NCBI GenBank assembly: GCA_036351675.1
Contig: JAZBPO010000353.1
Span: forward strand, 1-19,244
Direction of reading: 5' to 3'
DNA length: 19,244 nucleotides
DNA from: JAZBPO01 sp036351675
Lineage (GTDB): Bacteria > Pseudomonadota > Gammaproteobacteria > Pseudomonadales > Azotimanducaceae
Shown: piece by piece, positions 7,682-14,219 of the stretch
Layout of the letters: each line of letters begins with the position of its first letter
Numbering within the stretch: position 1 is the stretch's first letter
The notes under the pieces: model-generated
What the model was told of the DNA's origin: nothing
The model's database searches: none
The model's input: the letters and a program-made list of their open reading frames with translations, nothing else
Made by a program: the position numbers and the translations under genes

Positions 7682-8260
7682 ATGGCGCTCTCGCACGCCA
7701 TCATGACCGCCCTGCTGGAGGAGGAGCTCTCCGGCTACGACCTCGCACGCCGCTTCCAGACCTCGCTCGGCTTCTTCTGGGCGGCGTCGCATCAGCAGAT
7801 CTATCAGGAGCTGCGCAAGCTGGCGGAAGGCGGCCTGCTCGAAGCGACGGCGGTCGCTCAGGACGGTCGACCGGACAAGATCGTCTATGCGCTGACCGCG
7901 GCCGGTCACGCGGAGCTCGAGGACTGGCTGCACTCGGAGAGCCGCCGCAAGCCGGCGAAGGACGACCTCTTCGTGAAGCTCTACAACGTCGGCCACGGCG
8001 ACCCGGCACCGATCCTCGAGGAACTGCGCGCCCGGCGGGCCGAGCACGCCGAGAAGCTCGCGCTCTACGAACGCATCCGCGCGCGCCACTACGCGGATCC
8101 GCTCGCGCTTCCGGTGTCACGACGCGGCATCTACCTCGCGCTGGACGCGGGCCTGCGCTACGAGCGCATGTTCCTCGAATGGTGCGACGACGCGCTCGCG
8201 CTCCTGGCGCCGGAGGCCGACGGCGCGCTCGGCGAACGCCCGCCGGCCCGCGCCCGTTGA
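7682..8260 (+). CDS. PadR family transcriptional regulator
   Basis: The 192-residue protein has the PadR layout. An N-terminal winged helix-turn-helix (about 1-80) begins MALSHAIMTALLEEELSGYDLARRF. The recognition region FFWAASHQQIYQELRKL follows, and then the wing with GRPDKIVYALTAAGHAELEDWL. A helical C-terminal dimerisation region (about 90-190) contains LEELRARRAEHAEKLALYERI. PadR proteins usually repress detoxification or phenolic-acid genes and are released by a small aromatic ligand. It is divergent from the nitronate monooxygenase gene, and the 110 bp between them contain two matching inverted repeats, consistent with control of both genes. The gene converges on the alpha/beta hydrolase-fold gene. 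The ligand is not predictable. Confidence 0.92.
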   Translation: MALSHAIMTALLEEELSGYDLARRFQTSLGFFWAASHQQIYQELRKLAEGGLLEATAVAQDGRPDKIVYALTAAGHAELEDWLHSESRRKPAKDDLFVKLYNVGHGDPAPILEELRARRAEHAEKLALYERIRARHYADPLALPVSRRGIYLALDAGLRYERMFLEWCDDALALLAPEADGALGERPPARAR

Positions 8261-8294
8261 CGCGGGCGCAGAACCGCGTAGCGGGTCCGCCGTT

Positions 8295-9011
8295 TCAGCC
8301 GTGCTCGATCAGGAACTCGCGGATGCGCGCGATCGCCTGCGTGCGCGCAGCGCCCTCCTTCCACGCCGACAGGAGCTCGGCGTTCGGCGCGATCCTCGCG
8401 ATCTCCTCGGAGGTGGAGGCCGGGTGATAGAGGTCGTCGCCGCGCAGGACGAGCAGCGGCGTCGCGACCCGCGCCAGCTCCTCGCGCGTGAGGCTGAACA
8501 CGAAGTCCGTGTCGTACATGTTGGCGCGCATGGCGTCCCAGCCGGCTGCGTCCATCTCCGGATGGGCGCCCGCGATCTGTTCGCGCCAGGAATCGAACAT
8601 CTGGTGGAAGGCCTCGCGGTTGTCGTCGAGGCCGATCGGTTGCAGCAGCACGGCACCGAGCACCCGCTGCCGCGCCCGGTGCGCGAGACCGAGGCCGTAG
8701 GAACCGCCGATGCACATGCCGATGTAGAGGAAGCGGTCGAAGCCGAGGTGGTCCATGAGCGCGAGCTGGTCGTCGAGATAGGTCTGCCAGCCGTGCTCCG
8801 GCGCCACCGGGCCCGTCGAGGCGCCGGCATTGCGCTGGTCCAGGGTCACCACCTGGCAGAGGTCCTTGAATTCGCCGCGCGGATTGAAGGGCGCATTGGC
8901 CCACAGGTCCGCAGCCGAACGCATGCCGCCGGGCGCGACGGCGAGGAGCGGCGTGCCGCTGCCCCGCACGTCGTAGTGGATCTCGACGCCGTCACGCTCG
9001 AAGCTCGCCAT
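8295..9011 (-). CDS. Alpha/beta hydrolase-fold protein with a Cys nucleophile elbow
   Basis: The 238-residue protein has the alpha/beta hydrolase core: an oxyanion-type PGG (27-29), LDQRNAGAS (58-66), a nucleophile elbow and a late-strand acidic residue in LVLRGDD (188-193). The elbow reads YIGMCIGGS, so Cys100 stands where Ser is usual, as in dienelactone hydrolases. No His is seen in the normal place after the last strand (NAELLSAWKEG); the only later His are H196 and H237. It may therefore use a rearranged site or not be a hydrolase. The start is the ATG giving MASFERDGVEI; the frame is open further upstream to 9308, but that extension does not look like protein. It is divergent from the PTPS-fold gene. 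The substrate is unknown. Confidence 0.8.
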   Translation of the reverse strand: MASFERDGVEIHYDVRGSGTPLLAVAPGGMRSAADLWANAPFNPRGEFKDLCQVVTLDQRNAGASTGPVAPEHGWQTYLDDQLALMDHLGFDRFLYIGMCIGGSYGLGLAHRARQRVLGAVLLQPIGLDDNREAFHQMFDSWREQIAGAHPEMDAAGWDAMRANMYDTDFVFSLTREELARVATPLLVLRGDDLYHPASTSEEIARIAPNAELLSAWKEGAARTQAIARIREFLIEHG

Positions 9012-9042
9012 GCCCTGCTCTCCCTCTGTTGTGCGGCGCCCG

Positions 9043-9048
9043 AGTATA
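9043..9048 (-). promoter_or_regulatory. Possible -10 box for the alpha/beta hydrolase-fold gene
   Basis: TATACT on the minus strand matches the -10 consensus at 5 of 6 positions and would give a leader of about 30 nt. I see no good -35 hexamer at 16-18 bp, so this is tentative. Confidence 0.3.
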
Positions 9049-9147
9049 CGCGCGCCATGGCCGTCGCCCGGTGGACAAGCGTCCTGGGAGACGACAGCAT
9101 CGCGTGCTCCCGAAGAGGACGCCCGTCCGCGCCACACGAGCCCCCCG

Positions 9148-9666
9148 ATGCCCGACCCCTCCGCCAGCGCCCGTGAGGCCGACGATCTCGTCACCATAGA
9201 GATCGCGAAGGAAGCCATGAACTTCTCCGCAGGCCATTTCACGATGTTCACGGAGACGGAGCGGGAAGACCTGCACGGCCACAACTGGCGCGTGGCCTGC
9301 GAGATCACGGCGCCGGTGGGCGACGCGGGCCTGTGCTTCGACTACAACATCGTCAAGCGCCGCCTCAAGGCGCTCGTCGACGGCCTCGACGAGAAGGTGC
9401 TGCTCCCGGGTTCGAGTCCGTGGCTCACGGTGGAACAGGACGGTGAGTGGGTCATCGCACGCTACGCCGGCGAACGGATCCCCTTCCTGCCCCGCGACGT
9501 GCTCGTGATCGACGTCCGCAACGTCAGCGTCGAGGAACTCGCAGGCTGGTTCGTCGGCCGGCTCCTGGCCGAGGACGAGATCCGCGCCCAGGACGTGCGT
9601 GCTTTGCGCGTCGGCGTGTCCTCCGGCACCAACCAGTGGGGCTGGCGCGAGTGGCGCGCCGCGTGA
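9148..9666 (+). CDS. PTPS/QueD-fold protein (6-pyruvoyl/6-carboxytetrahydropterin synthase family), altered active site
   Basis: The 172-residue protein has the PTPS fold. Zinc ligands are intact: His30 in FSAGHF and His43/His45 in HGHN. Canonical members convert dihydroneopterin triphosphate to 6-pyruvoyl- or 6-carboxytetrahydropterin. They use a Cys just before HGH, an Asp-His pair and a Glu that anchors the pterin. Here no Cys occurs before HGH (the stretch is TETEREDLHGH), the Asp-His position reads LDEK, and the anchor region reads RVGVSSGTNQWG without Glu. An extra segment (about 88-120) also separates the two halves. It may be a divergent pterin enzyme with another activity. Start ATG 9148 is the most plausible, although the frame is open upstream. 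Its stop overlaps the SDR start by 4 nt, so the two are translationally coupled. A queuosine-precursor transporter gene follows. Confidence 0.82.
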   Translation: MPDPSASAREADDLVTIEIAKEAMNFSAGHFTMFTETEREDLHGHNWRVACEITAPVGDAGLCFDYNIVKRRLKALVDGLDEKVLLPGSSPWLTVEQDGEWVIARYAGERIPFLPRDVLVIDVRNVSVEELAGWFVGRLLAEDEIRAQDVRALRVGVSSGTNQWGWREWRAA

Positions 9667-10364
9667 AACTCGCGATCGTCACCGGGGCCAGCGCCGGCAT
9701 CGGCACGGAGACGGCGCGCCGCTTCCTCGGCGACGGCTGGTCCGTGACGAACCTCTCGCGGCGTCCCTGCCCCGAAGCCGGTGTCGACTCCATCGCCTGC
9801 GACTTCGCCGATCCGGTGGCCGTCGCCACCGCCTGCGACCGGCTGGCGATGCTGGCGAGCGCCGCGGAACGCGTCGTGCTGGTGCACAACAGTTCACTGC
9901 TGCGCAACGACGTGGCAGGCACCGTGTCCCAGCAGGACTTCATGCAGGTCATGCAGGTGAACCTCGCCACGCCGAACGCCATGAACAGTGCCGTCATTCC
10001 GCACATGGGCGCAGGCTCTGCGGTGATCTACGTGGGCTCCACGCTCTCGGAGAAGGCGGTCCCCGGTTCCTACACCTACGTGACGAGCAAGCACGCGAGC
10101 GTCGGCATGATGCGTGCGACCTGTCAGGACCTCGCGGGCCGCGGCATCCATACGGCCTGCGTGTGCCCGGGCTTCACGGACACGGAGATGCTGCGCAGCC
10201 ATATCGGCAGGAATCCGGAGGCAGAGGCCGCCGTCGCCTCCATGAGCGCCTTCGGGCGTCTGGTGCGGCCTGACGAGATCGCAGAGGCGATCCACTGGGC
10301 CGCGACGAACCCCGTGATCAACGGCGCGGTGCTCCACGCGAATCTCGGTCAGGTCGAACGCTGA
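9663..10364 (+). CDS. Short-chain dehydrogenase/reductase (SDR)
   Basis: The 233-residue classical SDR has the cofactor loop TGASAGIG (7-14), NSS (76-78) in place of the usual NNAG, and catalytic Asn100, Ser126 (YVGSTLSE), Tyr139 and Lys143 (YVTSK). LSRRP after the second strand suggests NADPH preference. The GTG start overlaps the PTPS-fold stop (GTGA), a strong sign of translational coupling and shared function. Sepiapterin reductase, which follows PTPS in tetrahydrobiopterin synthesis, is also an SDR, so reduction of a pterin-like product is a reasonable guess. That role is inferred from context only; SDR sequence does not show the substrate. The YhhQ-type transporter gene follows within 45 bp. 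Confidence 0.88.
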   Translation: MKLAIVTGASAGIGTETARRFLGDGWSVTNLSRRPCPEAGVDSIACDFADPVAVATACDRLAMLASAAERVVLVHNSSLLRNDVAGTVSQQDFMQVMQVNLATPNAMNSAVIPHMGAGSAVIYVGSTLSEKAVPGSYTYVTSKHASVGMMRATCQDLAGRGIHTACVCPGFTDTEMLRSHIGRNPEAEAAVASMSAFGRLVRPDEIAEAIHWAATNPVINGAVLHANLGQVER

Positions 10365-10408
10365 AGGCGGCCTGCGGGCAAACGGCAGCAGAGGCAGACG
10401 GTTTGAGC

Positions 10409-11167
10409 ATGAAGGAAGCAGAACTCGCAGAGCGTCGCGAACGGGTGTTCATCATCCTCGCGGGCATCTTCCTGTGCGCCATGACGATGCTGAACATCAT
10501 CGGCATCACCCGCTTCGTGCAGCTCGGCCCCATGTCCCTCGCCGTCGGGGTCCTGCCCTATCCCCTCACCTTTCTCGTCACGGATCTCATTTCCGAACTC
10601 TACGGCCGCCAGCGCGCGAACTTCCTCGTCTGGACGGGGCTCGGCCTCAACTTCTTCATCCTCGGCACCATGTGGCTCGGTCAGGCCATGCCCGCAGCGG
10701 CCCTCGCACCGCCCTGGCAGACGATCCAGCTCGCAGCCGAGGTGCCGCTGCCGAACGGCGATTCCGTGAGCGGCGCCGTGGAGTTCTACCAGGTCCTCTA
10801 CTACTGCACGTCCGGCGCGGTGTTCGCGTCGATGATGGCGTACATCGCGGCACAGTTCTGCGACGTGCAGCTGTTCCACTTCTGGAAGCGCGTGACCAAG
10901 GGGCGCCACCTCTGGGTGCGCAACAACTTCTCCACGCTGATCAGCCAGATGGTCGACTCGGTCATGGTGGTGACCGTGACCTTCGGCGCCGCCTTCCTCG
11001 CGGGTCAGTTCACCGTCGGCGAGGTCGCGAGCCTCATCGGCGCGAACTACCTGTTCAAGATGTTCGTCGCCCTTGCCGATACCGGTCCCTTCTATCTGAC
11101 GACGCACTGGCTCAGGAACTACCTCGAACTCGAGGATCCGACGCTCGAGTACGCGAGCGAGACCTGA
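10409..11167 (+). CDS. yhhQ: Queuosine precursor transporter (YhhQ/VUT family)
   Basis: The 252-residue inner-membrane protein belongs to the VUT/DUF165 family, which imports queuosine precursors such as preQ0 or preQ1. The family hallmark YPLTFLVTDLISELYGRQRA (about 51-70) is clear. Hydrophobic segments lie at about 13-32, 42-60, 72-92, 128-147, 180-205 and 212-235, giving roughly six membrane passes. A central loop (about 95-125) is longer than in short members. ATG 10409 is used; TTG 10403 has AGAGG 8 nt upstream and could be the true start. Its position after a PTPS/QueD-fold gene supports a deazaguanine or pterin theme, although the SDR between them is not part of known queuosine synthesis. 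Confidence 0.9.
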   Translation: MKEAELAERRERVFIILAGIFLCAMTMLNIIGITRFVQLGPMSLAVGVLPYPLTFLVTDLISELYGRQRANFLVWTGLGLNFFILGTMWLGQAMPAAALAPPWQTIQLAAEVPLPNGDSVSGAVEFYQVLYYCTSGAVFASMMAYIAAQFCDVQLFHFWKRVTKGRHLWVRNNFSTLISQMVDSVMVVTVTFGAAFLAGQFTVGEVASLIGANYLFKMFVALADTGPFYLTTHWLRNYLELEDPTLEYASET

Positions 11168-11298
11168 GCAGATCGGGCGGCGAAACCTGCGGCGCCTGCT
11201 ACGTTCCCTCGACGCCGAGCGCACCGGACCGGACACGGGGCGGAACACGGGCAGACCTTCATTCGTTGCCCGCATGGCTCACGGGTGTCTACGGGGTG

Positions 11299-11320
11299 TC
11301 TCAAGTGTTTCTCAATTGTT
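11299..11320 (+). repeat. Tandem 11-bp direct repeat upstream of the ACP promoter
   Basis: TCTCAAGTGTT is followed directly by TCTCAATTGTT, differing at one base. Just before it, ACGGGTGTCT (11281) and ACGGGGTGTCT (11291) form another imperfect pair. The position directly upstream of a sigma-54-type promoter suits an activator site, but phasing and identity are unknown. Confidence 0.5.
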
Positions 11321-11325
11321 TCCCT

Positions 11326-11341
11326 TGGCACGAGAGGTGCA
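11326..11341 (+). promoter_or_regulatory. Candidate sigma-54 promoter for the ACP-palmitoyltransferase operon
   Basis: TGGCACG (11326-11332), a 4-bp gap and GTGCA (11337-11341) match TGGCACG-N4-TTGCA with one mismatch. The invariant GG and GC dinucleotides are present with exactly 10 bp between them, and T precedes TGG as in the consensus. The predicted start is near 11353, giving a leader of about 240 nt. Confidence 0.55.
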
Positions 11342-11349
11342 TTAAGTCC

Positions 11350-11377
11350 TCGACAAGCATGTACAACTCGCTACACT
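11350..11377 (+). promoter_or_regulatory. Alternative sigma-70-type promoter
   Basis: TCGACA (5/6 of TTGACA) and TACACT (4/6 of TATAAT) are 16 bp apart. This is a weaker or additional candidate beside the sigma-54-type match. Confidence 0.3.
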
Positions 11378-11418
11378 CCGCCGCGTCGCCCCTGCCTCAC
11401 GAAGCTCGGGCGTCGGCT

Positions 11419-11534
11419 CGGAAACGGTCCGCAGGACGCTTCCGTTCAGGTTTGCCGCTTCCAGCTTGCTTGTTACTCAATAGCTTGGATGGCAAACTGC
11501 AAGTTACTTCGACATCGCCGCATCAGGGGAAGTA
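11419..11534 (+). other. Predicted structured 5' leader (three consecutive hairpins)
   Basis: Hairpin 1 (11419-11444) pairs CGGAA with TTCCG and, inside, GTCC with GGAC around GCA. Hairpin 2 (11450-11497) pairs GTTTGCC with GGCAAAC, with an inner CC-AGCT/AGCT-T-GG stem. Hairpin 3 (11505-11534) pairs TACTTC with GAAGTA. They follow one another without overlap between the promoter and the ACP start. No known riboswitch class is recognised. Confidence 0.35.
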
Positions 11535-11594
11535 CCGTGGCGCCGTCGAATCTGTCGTTGCAGGTGATCAGATGCCAGGACGTGCGGCCGCGTG

Positions 11595-11834
11595 ATGGCG
11601 ACCTACGACGAGTGTGTAGCCCGGATCCAGCAGTTGCTGGCCGAGTCGGCCGCGCAGGGTGAGGTGGTCCAGGAAGATGTGGACCTGATCGAGGAGTTGG
11701 GCTTGGCGTCCCTGGACGTCATGGAACTCGTCGAGCAGCTCGAGGACATCTTCGACATCTCTTTTCCGATAAACGAGTTGGGTGACGTACGCACGATCGC
11801 CGACCTGGCGAGTCGGGTCCAACAACTTACGTGA
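11595..11834 (+). CDS. Acyl carrier protein paired with serine palmitoyltransferase
   Basis: The 79-residue protein has the acyl carrier fold. The 4'-phosphopantetheine site is Ser39 in LGLASLDVMEL, followed by an acidic helix (ELVEQLEDIF) that would contact partner enzymes. Length and acidity are typical. ATG 11595 is chosen; GTG 11592 directly before it is equally in frame, and neither has a strong ribosome binding site (AGGA is 11-14 nt away). The palmitoyltransferase gene starts 10 bp after the stop, so they form one operon. In known bacterial sphingolipid loci such as that of Caulobacter, a dedicated ACP next to the palmitoyltransferase is established, and it would present the fatty acyl chain. 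Codon use is odd: 4 of 11 Leu are TTG, and GTA, ATA, TCT, TTT and CAA occur, unlike the neighbours. Confidence 0.88.
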   Translation: MATYDECVARIQQLLAESAAQGEVVQEDVDLIEELGLASLDVMELVEQLEDIFDISFPINELGDVRTIADLASRVQQLT

Positions 11835-11844
11835 TCGGTGACCA

Positions 11845-13059
11845 ATGAGTCTTCTCGACAAGCTTGACGCAGCACGCGATTTCCAGAACGAGATCGACGC
11901 ACTCGGTGTGAACGCCATCGGCGCCACCATCGACGTCGTCGGCTCCGCGACGGAGGGACGTCTCGACGGACGTCGCGTCGTGCTTGCTGGCACGAACAAC
12001 TATCTCGGCCTGACCTTCGAGCCGGCCTGCATCGAGGCCGCCATGCAGGCCGTGCAGAGCCACGGCACGGGCACGACCGGTTCCCGCGTGGCGAACGGCA
12101 CCTATTCGGCCCACGCCGCGCTCGAGCGCGAGATGAACGAATTCCTCGGCGCACGCTCCACCATCGTCTTCACGACCGGCTACGTCGCCAACGTGGGCAC
12201 GATCTCCACGCTCGCCGGCCCCGGGGACGTCATCCTCCTCGACGCCGATTCGCACGCGAGCATCTACGAGGGTGCTCGTCTCTCCGGTGCGGAGATCTAC
12301 CGTTTCCGGCACAACGATCCGAAGGATCTGGAGAAGAAGCTCAGGCGCCTCGGTGATCGTGCGAGCAAGACGCTGGTCATCGTCGAAGGCCTCTATTCCA
12401 TGCTCGGCGACGTGCCCCCGCTGAAGGAGTTCTGCGAGGTCAAGGATCGCTATGGCGCCTTCCTGCTCCTCGACGACGCGCACAGCTTCGGCACCATGGG
12501 CGAGCGCGGTCGCGGCGCCGCCGAGTTCTTCGGCTGCGAGGACCAGATCGATTTCCTCACCGGCACCTTCTCCAAGAGCCTCGGCAGCGTCGGCGGCTGG
12601 TGCGCATCGCGCATCCATGACCTGTCGCCGCTGCGCAGCCAGATCCGCGCCTACATGTTCACGGCGTCCTCCACGCCGTCCGTGATCGCCTCGACGCGCG
12701 CGGCCCTGCGGCTCATCTCCGAGCGCCCGGAACTGCGCCAGCGCCTCTGGGACAACGCCCGCGCCGTACACGCGGGTCTCGAGAGTCTCGGCTTCACGCT
12801 CGGCTCGGAAGCGAGCCCCGTGATCGCCACGATCATGGACGACCCGCAGCAGGCCGCCACCGCATGGCAGCTGCTCCTCGACGCCGGAGTCTACGTGAAC
12901 CTGGTCGTGCCCCCGGGCGCACCGAAGAACATGTCGATCCTCCGTTGTTCGCTCTCGGCGGCCCACACGCCGGAGCAGATCGATCGCATCATCGACGCCT
13001 ACGCTGTCGTCGCCGAGCAGCTGCTCGGCCGGCGGCCCGCCGCGGCGGTCAACGCCTGA
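11845..13059 (+). CDS. spt: Serine palmitoyltransferase (alpha-oxoamine synthase family)
   Basis: The 404-residue PLP enzyme condenses an acyl thioester with an amino acid, normally serine, to give a 3-keto long-chain base, the first step of sphingolipid synthesis. It is soluble in bacteria. Motifs in order are NNYLGLTF (51-58), HGTGTTGSR (73-81), LDADSHASIYEG (132-143, with the PLP-stacking His138), EGLYSMLGD (181-189), DDAHSFG (210-216) and TFSKSLGSVGG (241-251, with the PLP-binding Lys244). These agree closely with the Sphingomonas palmitoyltransferase as I remember it, more than with BioF or glycine acetyltransferase. The gene follows the ACP gene by 10 bp and ends before a hairpin terminator. 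A related oxoamine synthase making a signal or pigment precursor is the main alternative. Confidence 0.9.
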   Translation: MSLLDKLDAARDFQNEIDALGVNAIGATIDVVGSATEGRLDGRRVVLAGTNNYLGLTFEPACIEAAMQAVQSHGTGTTGSRVANGTYSAHAALEREMNEFLGARSTIVFTTGYVANVGTISTLAGPGDVILLDADSHASIYEGARLSGAEIYRFRHNDPKDLEKKLRRLGDRASKTLVIVEGLYSMLGDVPPLKEFCEVKDRYGAFLLLDDAHSFGTMGERGRGAAEFFGCEDQIDFLTGTFSKSLGSVGGWCASRIHDLSPLRSQIRAYMFTASSTPSVIASTRAALRLISERPELRQRLWDNARAVHAGLESLGFTLGSEASPVIATIMDDPQQAATAWQLLLDAGVYVNLVVPPGAPKNMSILRCSLSAAHTPEQIDRIIDAYAVVAEQLLGRRPAAAVNA

Positions 13060-13064
13060 CGAGC

Positions 13065-13090
13065 CGGGCCCCGACCGGGGCCCGTTCTCT
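13065..13090 (+). terminator. Intrinsic terminator after the palmitoyltransferase gene
   Basis: A perfect 8-bp GC stem (CGGGCCCC, loop GACC, GGGGCCCG; 13065-13084) is followed by TTCTCT. It starts 6 bp after the stop codon, so the ACP-palmitoyltransferase operon probably ends here. Confidence 0.6.
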
Positions 13091-13139
13091 CCCCCGTGTG
13101 CGTGCACCCTCGGTGCGGGCCACTCGACCGAGTCACTCC

Positions 13140-14213
13140 GTGAATTCGACCGGGCCGGTCGTCTGGGCGTTCCTGAGCTACCGCGCAGGCGAGTCGCAGC
13201 AGATCCTCGGGCTGGCCGAAGCCGCTACGCGGCGCCTGCACGGCAGGCTGCACGTGCTGCGGCCCTCCTGGACCCGCCCGGCCAGCCTCCTCGGCCTGTT
13301 GCGGCGGATCAGTCCCGGGGGCGTGGATCACGGCACCCGGTCCGAGCTCGCCGCGGGCACGCCCGATCTGTTCGTGACGGCCGGGCTGCGCAACGAGCCC
13401 GTCGCGCGCTGGCTGGCCCAGCGGAGCCGGGGCCGGACCCTCACGGTCCTGCTCGGCCGCACCTGGGCGCCGCACGACGCCTTCGACCTCGTGGTGACCA
13501 CGCCTCAGTACCGCCTGCCCCCCCACCTCCACGTCCTGGAGAACGCCGGGACGATCCACCGCCTCACCGCGGCCCGCCTGGCCGAGGAGCGGTCGCGCTG
13601 GGCGGAGCGCTATGCAGCATTGCCGCGCCCACGCCTGGGTGTCCTCGTCGGCGGCGACAGCGGCCCCTTCCATCTCGGTCCGCGCAACGCCGTCCGCCTC
13701 GCGGCGCGTGCGCGGGCCCTTGCCGGCGCGGGCAGCATCATGGGCACGACCAGCAGCCGCACGCCGCAGATCGCCACCCGCGTCCTCACCGATGCCCTGC
13801 CGGACGCGGACCTGTGGCACTGGAACGCCCGGGAGGAGAACCCCTACTTCGGCATCCTCGCCTGGGCCGACGCGCTGCTCGTCACCGGTGACAGCATCGC
13901 CATGGTCTCGGAGGCCGTCGCGACGGGAAAGCCGGTGCGCATCTTCGATCTCGGCGGCATGCAGGGGCCGGGCAGCGGCGTGCGCGACGAAACGCTCGGA
14001 ACCCGTGCCTACGGACTGCTCATGCGACACGGCCATCGACGCCTGTCACGGGATCTGACTCCGGCGCACGACGCGCTCATCGCGCGCGGCCAGGCCGCCT
14101 GGGACGACGTACCGCTGCCGACCCCGCTCCAGGACGGTCCCGGCACGCCGGTGACGACCGACGTGGATGCCGCCCTCGCGCGGATCACGGAGCTGCTCGC
14201 GGCTCGCCGCTGA
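13140..14213 (+). CDS. ELM1-family (DUF1022) GT-B-like protein, copy A
   Basis: The protein of about 357 residues belongs to the family named after the plant mitochondrial fission factor ELM1, which in bacteria is thought to have a GT-B glycosyltransferase-like fold. Visible motifs are an N-terminal VVWAFLSYRAGESQQ, TAGLRNEPVARWL, FDLVVTTPQY, the glycine loop VGGDSGPFHLG, TTSSRTP and the C-terminal nucleotide-site-like ENPYFGILAWADALLVTGDSIAMVSEA (given in parts; about residues 236-262). Only GTG starts are available (13098, 13113, 13140); 13140 is chosen because family similarity begins there. It follows the palmitoyltransferase but a terminator lies between them, so it may have its own promoter. 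The stop is 6 bp from that of the ABC exporter on the other strand. Activity is not demonstrated by sequence; a sugar-lipid transferase is a guess. Confidence 0.83.
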   Translation: MNSTGPVVWAFLSYRAGESQQILGLAEAATRRLHGRLHVLRPSWTRPASLLGLLRRISPGGVDHGTRSELAAGTPDLFVTAGLRNEPVARWLAQRSRGRTLTVLLGRTWAPHDAFDLVVTTPQYRLPPHLHVLENAGTIHRLTAARLAEERSRWAERYAALPRPRLGVLVGGDSGPFHLGPRNAVRLAARARALAGAGSIMGTTSSRTPQIATRVLTDALPDADLWHWNAREENPYFGILAWADALLVTGDSIAMVSEAVATGKPVRIFDLGGMQGPGSGVRDETLGTRAYGLLMRHGHRRLSRDLTPAHDALIARGQAAWDDVPLPTPLQDGPGTPVTTDVDAALARITELLAARR

Positions 14214-14219
14214 GAGGCC

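Larger units (their letters stand above)
11168..11594 (+). other. Gene-free, AT-richer leader region upstream of the ACP gene
   Basis: No convincing protein gene is visible in these 427 bases. From about 11290 to 11520 the sequence is clearly richer in A/T than its surroundings. It contains tandem 11-bp repeats, a sigma-54-type promoter match, a sigma-70-type alternative and three predicted hairpins, listed separately. An open frame at 11285-11662 has no family features and overlaps the ACP gene. Confidence 0.7.

Noticed and set aside
9012..9308. N-terminal extension of the alpha/beta hydrolase-fold protein
   Set aside because: It would overlap the PTPS-fold gene antisense and has no recognisable fold. 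MASFERDGVEI is the natural family start.
9148..9666. Naming this gene queD
   Set aside because: The fold and zinc ligands fit, but key catalytic and substrate-anchoring residues appear absent, so the symbol would claim too much.
11285..11662. A 125-codon open frame in the leader
   Set aside because: It has no ribosome binding site and no domain, crosses the promoter and hairpin region and runs into the ACP gene in another frame.
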